Positions 7,689 through 13,888 of a stretch of DNA of 13,888 nt are shown in pieces. Position 1 is the stretch's first letter, and each line of letters opens with the position of its first letter. The stretch covers positions 232,957-246,844 of the forward strand of contig KQ481971.1 in the NCBI GenBank assembly GCA_001430745.1, written 5' to 3'. The notes beneath the pieces were generated by a model that saw only the letters and a list, made by a program, of their open reading frames with translations, searched no databases and was not told the DNA's origin. The translations under genes and the position numbers were made by a program. This stretch comes from Auxenochlorella pyrenoidosa. Lineage: Eukaryota > Chlorophyta > Trebouxiophyceae > Chlorellales > Chlorellaceae.

Positions 7689-9335
7689 TCACTGCCTGCC
7701 TGGCACTATCCGCAGGCTACGGTGGCTTCTCCGCACAGACGGAGGCGGGGTTGGCTTGCTATGCTTCTGCGGCGGCCTTGCGGGCTTGGGAGACCTGCGC
7801 AAAGCGGGGCAACAGACAGACGGTGTCGGCCGACTTGGCTGGCGGTCCAGCAGAAGAGAAGCAGTGCATGCAGCATGAGGTGTATGCAGCTCTGTGCCAT
7901 TGACAGAGAGGGGCACGTAAGGCACGAGCATGCAAGCATACATGTTGCATTGCAAAGCATGGGCGGGGATATTTGGGTGCACCTCGGCAGCGGAGGGGGC
8001 CTGGCGGGAGGGGGCTGCTTCTTGGGAGCCGCCCGTGGCGGCGGCCTGCGCCTGCACCCGCGCATGGCAAGGGGGCAGACCGGTTGGCACAGGGGCAATG
8101 CTGGCAGCGGCAAGCACCACAGCCCACCCCGCTTGCGCAGCAACCTGTGCAAAAGTGCCCTCACATGCTTCCAGCGCCGCCAGGGATGTCTCCACCGCCG
8201 CCGGTGGTCGCCAACACCAGGCACTGCCGTGGGGGCGTTGCGCCAGGGGACGGCACGCCCGTCGGTCTCAAAACCAACGGCTGCTCTGCAGTGCCGCTGA
8301 ACCAGGCCTGGTCCTGCGGCAGGGCACCGCTGCCGGGCAGGCCGACGGTGCGCTGCCCTGGCCGGTCAGGCGAGAACAGCCGGCAGGCGCCATCGGCAGC
8401 ACGATAGCTCCAACGCTTGCAGCGGATGACGGCTGCCGCGGTCTGCTGCAGGTGCAGAAGCAGCATGGATAGAGAAGCAGCCGAGTGTGATGGCTAGAAA
8501 GTGACAAAACCGGCAAGCAGGCACCAGGCCAGCAGAACAGTGGGTGGGCGAGCGGGCGGGCGGGCAGGCAGGCGCCAGTCTTCAGGTCGGCCACTCACCG
8601 AGTAATCGTTCTGAGCGCTGCACAGCCGGCAGCAGGCGCACTGTGAGCGCTGCTCTTCCGGAATGATGGGCCACAGTGCAGGGCCTGCACCCAGCGACGA
8701 TCCCGAGGCCGCCAGCTGCGCCAGGAGCACTCCCTGGTCGCGCAGAGTCATGCTGCGGTAATCAAGCTCTGATGGGGCGAGTTCAGGGTCCAAACCGGGC
8801 TGCAAAGGATGACGAGGGAGGCGAGCAGGGGAGGGGCGTTGAGATTCAGCGAGGCTGGGGTCCGGGAGGACGACGAGGGACAGAGGCAGGCCGCTGCCAG
8901 CGAGCCCAGCTCGGATCATGGTGGCGCCCATGTGACTAATCCAGCCGATCCATCCACCTTGTGATGCGCAGCCCCACCTGCTCTGTCCACTGCCCGTACC
9001 CCCGATTGAAGCAGGTTGGGCGTGTCGCTGGCGGCGGCGGCGGCGCCTTGTCCTGCGAGGAACTGGCGGCGGCGCTGCTAGTACCTGAACGGGTGCACAG
9101 GGGCAGAGGCGGGGCTTTCATTATGAGCCAGGCAGCCCAAGAGGCTCTTCGATGGTGGCCTCAGGCACGGGAAGCGCCTAGCGCAAGGCCCAAGGCTGGA
9201 CGCTCAGCGGCTCCGTTCCCAAAGCAGCTGTCTGATCGGTAGCATCCCACCTATTGTGATCAGCAGCGACAAGAGGAGGAGCGTTGCCCGAGCGCTCGGC
9301 ACTGACAAGCACCAGCCCGCTCTGTTCCGGTGCAT
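7689..9335 (-). CDS. Secreted PAN/apple-like Cys-rich protein with basic Pro-rich tail, paralogue A
   Basis: Six minus-strand exons: 9251-9335 (ATG), 8978-9084, 8599-8799, 8165-8445, 7983-8051, 7689-7794 (TGA); all introns are GT-AG (113-188 bp), phases 1,0,0,2,2, 282 aa. Residues 1-28 form a signal peptide (ATLLLLSLLITI core). A linker with five Pro leads to RPTCFNRGYGQW, then SELDY, then QCACCRLCSAQNDY, then IRCKRWSYRAADGACRLFS, DQAWFSGTAEQ and RQCLVL: eight Cys in the pattern of PAN/apple modules (CC..C, C..WSY, ..C.LFS). Residues ~226-282 are a tail rich in Pro, Arg and Lys with no Asp/Glu. By analogy PAN modules bind proteins or sugars; a wall or extracellular-matrix role is inference, and the domain call needs a profile search. 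Head-to-tail with paralogue B. Confidence 0.82.
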
Positions 9336-10588
9336 GTTCTTGTTCTACAAGCTCTGATCGCACCCCGAGTTTCGGCAGCTGAACTCCAGATAGAATGATA
9401 CGGGCCCGTCACCGGAGAAAGTGTGAGCCCGAGGTGGAGCTGTACAACATCTAACGGCTCTGTGTTTTCCAGGGCTGCATGGTGCTTGGCAGGGGTAAGA
9501 AAGCATTCGGGAGCCAATCCCGCTGTCGCGCCATCCTGCCTGGGGGGGGGGGCAGGCAGCTGCAGGTGGCAAAACGACCCAGCTGGGGGCGGCACCACGT
9601 GCCGTACGGCCCCTGGCTCGTGCACTGGCACATCCCCACACAGACTTGGACTGCCATCGCATTGCAGCTGATAGGTTCTGAGGCTTCCATCTACCTGTGT
9701 GCATTAGTGCAGATGCTGGGCTGCACTGCGGCCCGGAGCGCGCCTGTCTGCTCTGAACACCGGTTCAAGTGATCCCGCCTAGCACGAGGGCTTGCCCCTG
9801 TGCTCCTTTCCCACAACCTCCGGTAGGGGATCATCTCCGAGAGCGCATTCGACTCGCAGCTCTGCATCAGCAAGCAATGGGTGACCAGCTGGCGTTTCCA
9901 CCACAGGTGTCCTGCTGTTAAATGGTCAGCGAGACGTGTCGGTGCAGAGATGGGCAGCAGGGCAGCCAGAGGAGGGGTAGATGGGCAAGGGAGTTGTTGG
10001 GTCCCCCACGAGGGGCAGATGGCAGGTTGATCGGGCGCATGCGGTGGGTGAGGGGCGTACGGCTGGAGGGCAGGGGAGCAGTGCTGGATCAGGGGTAGCG
10101 AGGCAGCAGCAGCAGCAGCGTGAGGAGCAGTCGTAAAACGAGATGGGGATCGAAGGCGCGGTCGGCGAGCCGACAGGCACGGAGGCACGTGTGACGGGCG
10201 CGGGAGCGTGGGTGGCGGTGGTGGTGGCGGAGGGCTGGGAGTTGAAAACTGAGGTGCACGCTCTGGCGTGCAGTGACAGGGGGGTGAGGCGGGTGATGGT
10301 GGGACCGAGGACAGAGCACAGGGAACGGGAAACAGAGGGCTGCGAGCGCAGGATTCAGAGGGCATATGCAAGGTGTACATGGGACATAATGAGAGAAGGG
10401 TAGGGGGGAGGGGAAAAGAGGCGGGCGGGCGGGCAGCCCCCGCGGGGGAGAGCACGCCTGCAAGGAGGGGGGTGCGGGCTGGGCCAAGGCCATGCAGGCG
10501 CGCTCCACGCTGGCTGGGCAGAGCGCATGCACATCTGGCGGCCTTGGTTGTCCGCGTTGCAGCGGAGGCCTGCCGCGGGCACCGGGGG
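9336..10588. other. Spacer between the tandem paralogues
   Basis: 1.25 kb without a supported gene. It should hold the promoter of paralogue A and the 3' UTR of paralogue B. It contains an 11-base G run (9542-9552), a (CAG)5 near 10103, and a G-rich plus strand at 10398-10433 with several G-triplet or longer runs. A 301-codon minus frame (9691-10596) is Pro/Ser-biased, has no homology I recognise and overlaps the end of paralogue B; I do not call it. No TGTAA for paralogue B was found. Confidence 0.55.
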
Positions 10589-12390
10589 TTAGCCACGGCG
10601 GGGCGCAGGGTGCGCGGCGCTTTGCCGCCGCCCGGGGGGACGGTGCGACCTGCAGCCGGGGGGAGGCAGGGCCGGGGGAGGCGTCAGCACGGTCGGGCGC
10701 TCTGCAGTCCGAGCAGGTGGCAACACTGCGGAGGTGCATACGGCCGCCGCTGGACGCAGCCTGGCAGCAGCTGCGATGCAGGGCAGTCCGTCCCCTTGCA
10801 AAGGCAGCAGCACGTCCCGCCTTTTGCGGGCAGCAGGCGCCCCGGGGGGGGGCCCACCTGGGCGGCGGTGGGCGCGCCATGCGTTTCGGTGGCGGACGGA
10901 GCAGCTTGCGCGGCGGCGGCGGGGAGGCCGGCTTGCTGCTGGGCGGCCGTCTTGCCGGCGGGCTGGGCGCAGGACGCCTGGGCGGAGGCGCCCGCGGCGG
11001 TGGGCTGCGCCTGCAGGCACACAGGGAATGCAGGTGGCGCTGTGAGCATCCCAGCAACGCAGACTCGCTCGTGACAGCAAGCAGGGCTGGCGGTGCTGGT
11101 TTGTCAAGAGGCACGTGGGCTTTGGATGCAACTCACGGGATGCCGCCGCCGCCGCCGCCGCTGCCCCCGGGGAACACGCCGCCGCCGCTGCTGGCTGAGA
11201 TGACGAGGCACTGCTGCTGCGGCGCCGCGCCGGGGGGCGGCCTGTAAGATGGGTTGAGCGCCTGCGGCCGCTCCGAGCTGCCGCTGTACCAGGCCTGCTG
11301 CTCCCGCGTGGCGCTGCCCGGCCAGCCGACGCTCTGCTGCCCAGGCGTGTCGGGCGAGAACAGCCGGCAGGCGCCGTCGGCTGCACAGTAGCTCCAGCGC
11401 TTGCAGCGGATGATGGCTGCCGCGGGCAGCTGCACGGGAGGATTTGGCAGAGAGTGGCGGAGCTGAGGCGGCTGGCTGGTGTCGTCGGCAGACAGGCGGC
11501 TGCAGGGTCAGGCGTGCATGCGGCAGGATACTGCTCGGCGGGTCACTTGGGCAACCCCACGCGGCCGCTCACCGTGTAATCGTTTTGTGCGCTGCACAGC
11601 CGGCAGCAGGCGCACTGCGAGCGCTGCCCCTCAAGGATGACGGGCCACTGCGCGGGGCCGGCGCCCTGCGCCAGGCCCGAGGCGGCTAGCTCGGCTAGTT
11701 GCGCGCCTTGGCCCTGGTCCAGGAGCGTTATTGTGCTGTAGTCTAGTTCTGCTGGTCCGAGGGCAGAGTCTGTGGCTTGCTGCAAGGCATGGCATGGATG
11801 GGGGTGGGTTGGAGGAGGCGGTCAGCATAAAGGGGCATAGATGCACACATACAGCGCACGGGGTCAGGGCAGTTGCACTGGTGGCAAGAAACACCCCCGG
11901 CGCTGTGTGGTCCGAGTGTCGCGTTGTGTGACCCATCGCTGAGGCAAGACAGCAGCGCTTCCCCCAGATTCCCACTGCAAACCGACCTGTACTTCCCAGG
12001 GCCCATATCCCTGGTTGATGCACGTGGGGCGCATCAGCAGTGGTGCCGGCGTCGGCGCGCCGTCAGCTGCAGCTTTCGGGCTGGCCGCAGCGGTGGTGCC
12101 TTCAAGCTCGGTACCTGCAGCGTGACCCGTAGCGTGAGCGGCTACCTCTGTTTAGCAGCAAAGTCGCCAAAAAGGGCGGGGAGGGGCCGCGGAGGAGGCC
12201 GCTCACTCCAGGACCAAACAGGGCCGGGAAGGAAGCGGGGGCGTGACGCAGGGACGCCTGGCCATGCATGCTCCAGCAAAAGGCCATAATTTCAGTGAGC
12301 GCAGCCCTCACCGAGCGCAAGCAGCAAGAGGAGCGCTGCCCGAGCTAGTGCGGGCGGGCAGCGCCAAAGCGGCGCTTGCGCTTGTCGCAT
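10589..12390 (-). CDS. Secreted PAN/apple-like Cys-rich protein with basic Pro-rich tail, paralogue B
   Basis: Six minus-strand exons: 12312-12390 (ATG), 11987-12114, 11573-11779, 11137-11429, 10858-11010, 10589-10649 (TAA), phases 1,0,0,2,2 exactly as in paralogue A, 306 aa. Residues 1-26 are a signal peptide (ALARAALLLLLALG core). The module reads RPTCINQGYGPW, AELDYSTITLLD, QCACCRLCSAQNDY, IRCKRWSYCAADGACRLFS, QQAWYSGSSER, QQCLVISA: nine Cys, one more than A. A Gly run precedes the tail. Residues ~236-306 are SPPPR/PPPPRK-type repeats, strongly basic with no acidic residue, like hydroxyproline-rich wall glycoproteins of green algae. Exons 1-5 are well supported by alignment with A; exon 6 (61 nt) is chosen on phase and acceptor only and is less sure. 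A three-codon upstream frame (12408-12419) precedes the start. Confidence 0.8.
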
Positions 12391-13017
12391 TGTCTTAGGT
12401 AGCACGCTCACAACGCCATGGAGGCTCGGGACATCAATAAAATGCGCTGAGCGGTCCTGCACCCGTGGCATGCATTCTGCCTCCTGGGCAAAACTTGCCG
12501 CTCAGCACTCCGCGCCTTTCAACGCTTGAGTGATAGTTCTGCAGGTAAAGAGCAGCTGGGAGCCTCGATTATCCTGCCGTGCCCCGCCAGGTCTCTGGTC
12601 CTGCTGGCCGCCACTTGCACAGTAGCTGCGCTCGAACAGCCAAGCGACCGCTTGCGGCGCAAGGCACCCACGGCCACAGGCGCACACCAGGCCTGGAATG
12701 ACACGCTCAACAAGATATCACACACGCGCACGTCTCATTTGCCCTCTCGCCAGGGCGCGTGCTGTGAATGTTACGCAGCCTTGCCTTACCGGGCCTGTGA
12801 GACACCCGGGTACCAAATGCCCGGGGTCGCGGGGCTGCCATTTGGCGGGCCCCCCCAAAATTACCACCGCTCCCTTCCTGTTGGTCCTAGCGTGTTACCT
12901 TCCAGGGTTTCTAATGCCAGGGTGTCACTCGCAGGAGCTGCGCACAAGAGCACGGCCGCAACTCACGCAACTGCAGCGAGGAGCGCAGCAGTGCTCGCCT
13001 GGCACCATTCAGCGCCC
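12391..13017. other. Spacer: promoter of paralogue B and 3' UTR of the PGS1 gene
   Basis: 627 bp with no supported gene. Both flanking genes run on the minus strand, so it carries the 3' end of the PGS1-like gene and the promoter and 5' UTR of paralogue B. A tiny minus-strand upstream frame (ATG at 12417-12419, stop at 12408-12410) lies 17 bp before the paralogue B start. A long plus-strand frame across 12526-13338 has no ATG at its start and overlaps the PGS1 exon; it is a shadow. No TGTAA was found for PGS1. Confidence 0.5.
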
Positions 13018-13888
13018 TCACAGGAAGCCACGCAGGAGGCGCACCGCCATGCGGGCCAGGGCGCCGCCACGGCGCCCCGGGGCCAGGAAGTGCGCCTCCC
13101 CGGGCACTGCCTGACAGTGCTGCCGCAGCGCCGCAAGCTCGGTTCCCAGCGCCTGAAGGGGGGTGAGGGTGGGGGTGGGGGGGGCGGGGGGGAGAGGATG
13201 GGAGGAGGGTGCAGGGCCCTGGTCGCCACAGAGGCAGCGCGGCCCTGTATGGGCTGTAAGCACTGGCGCCCGTCACCTGCCCTGGCTCAGGGCACGCGCC
13301 TGGGGGGCCAGGCAAGGCGCACGCCTGGCATGCTTTAGGGAGGGGATGCGCCACTGGGCCAGCGGCAGGGGGCCCACCCCGCCCACCTGCTGCAGCGCGG
13401 CGTTGCGGGTGACCAGCACGAACTGCAGCTCGAGGTCGCGGTGCAGGGAGCGGAAGCCAAAGTTGCTGCTGCCCACGGCCGTCACGGCCGGCGGCGCCCA
13501 GCCGCCTGGCTGCTGCGCCGCCGGCTGCTGCCCCGCCTGCGGCTGCTCTGGCTGATGCTCTGGCTGCTGAGCATGCTGCGGGGCGCGAGGCAGCGAGACC
13601 CACAGCCCCTTGGCATGGAACTCCCAACCACTGCGGCTGTACTCCAGCAGGCGCCGGGCAGGTCCCCCTGCTGCCGCCTGGGCACCGGCCTCAGCCTGCG
13701 CCGCCCCAGGCTCTCCCCCTGCCACGGAGACACTGGCCGCAGTCGCCTCGACGCCCGCCGCGGCCTGCAACAGCGCCCCGCCGCTGCCGCCGCCGCCGCC
13801 ACGTGCGCTGCGCGCCCACCACGGCAGCAGCGCCGCCGGCCGCCCCCGCCACCGGTGCCGCTGCTCGCTGCCCCGGGCCGCGAGCCAG
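13018..13888 (-). CDS. PGS1: PLD-type phosphatidylglycerophosphate synthase, C-terminal part (5' end outside window)
   Basis: Condenses CDP-diacylglycerol with glycerol 3-phosphate, the first committed step to phosphatidylglycerol and cardiolipin, usually in mitochondria. Two minus-strand exon segments: 13387 to the window edge and 13018-13152 (stop TGA), joined in phase 0 by a 234-bp intron. The second HKD motif is clear: GWEFHAKGLW (about 13599-13628) with His and Lys, then VGSSNFGFRSLHRDLELQ with the Asn-Phe-Gly and Arg-Ser-x-His-Arg-Asp-Leu-Glu block diagnostic of PGS1, then LVTRN. The last exon gives an R-rich end finishing in RLLRGFL, like the family C-terminus. A Gln/Pro-rich insertion of about 25 residues separates His-x-Lys from the GSSN block. 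Upstream of about 13690 the frame is Ala/Gly-rich and open to the edge, but a TTGCAG acceptor just above 13764 means part may be intron. Confidence 0.85.
13153..13210 (-). repeat. C-rich polypyrimidine tract before the last PGS1 exon
   Basis: On the minus strand this is an almost pure C/T run ending in CCCCCTTCAG, the acceptor of the last PGS1 exon. The opposite strand has at least four runs of three or more G within about 40 bases and could form a G-quadruplex (inference). Confidence 0.7.

Noticed and set aside
10398..10433. G-run cluster as a functional G-quadruplex or repeat element
   Set aside because: Present in the sequence, but it lies in an intergenic region with generally high G content and has no link to a mapped gene end, so only noted with the spacer.
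9691..10596. Minus-strand 301-codon frame between the tandem paralogues
   Set aside because: Pro/Ser/Ala-biased reading of a purine-rich plus strand, no recognisable domain, overlaps the last exon of paralogue B; long stop-free frames are common in this base composition.
7689..12390. A single long gene with two Cys-rich modules instead of two genes
   Set aside because: Each unit has its own ATG with signal peptide and its own in-frame stop after the basic tail, with 1.25 kb between them.
12526..13338. Plus-strand 270-codon frame
   Set aside because: It starts at TTG rather than ATG and runs antisense across the PGS1 exon and intron.

Overview
The window is nuclear DNA from a eukaryote, most likely a green alga of the Chlorella type (Trebouxiophyceae; the clade is inference). 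It is GC-rich, its genes are cut by many short spliceosomal introns (about 110-330 bp), its proteins carry Ala/Gly/Gln/Pro low-complexity insertions, and two genes end just before the pentamer TGTAA, the usual green-algal poly(A) signal. I rebuilt exons by hand by joining reading-frame segments at GT..AG borders (one GC..AG) with matching phase. No bacterial operon, CRISPR array, rRNA, tRNA or transposon was seen.

Left part, plus strand: the last two exons of an ABC-F ATPase (60-771); a seven-exon PIN-like/auxin-efflux-carrier-family membrane transporter with an N-terminus resembling an organelle transit peptide (1162-3966); and a seven-exon ribulose-phosphate 3-epimerase of the eukaryotic cytosolic type (4635-6899). 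Spacers between these genes are 0.4-0.5 kb.

Right part, minus strand: two tandem, head-to-tail paralogues (7689-9335 and 10589-12390). Each has six exons with identical intron phases and encodes a signal peptide, a Cys-rich module resembling a PAN/apple domain, and a Pro/Arg/Lys-rich tail without acidic residues. They are probably secreted wall or surface glycoproteins and are the least familiar genes here. The window ends inside a minus-strand gene (13018 to the edge) for the C-terminal catalytic half of a PLD-type phosphatidylglycerophosphate synthase (PGS1).

The genes do not form a pathway: the ABC-F, epimerase and PGS1 genes are housekeeping genes, and the neighbours look unrelated apart from the tandem pair. 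The three left genes converge on the three right ones in the 6900-7688 spacer.
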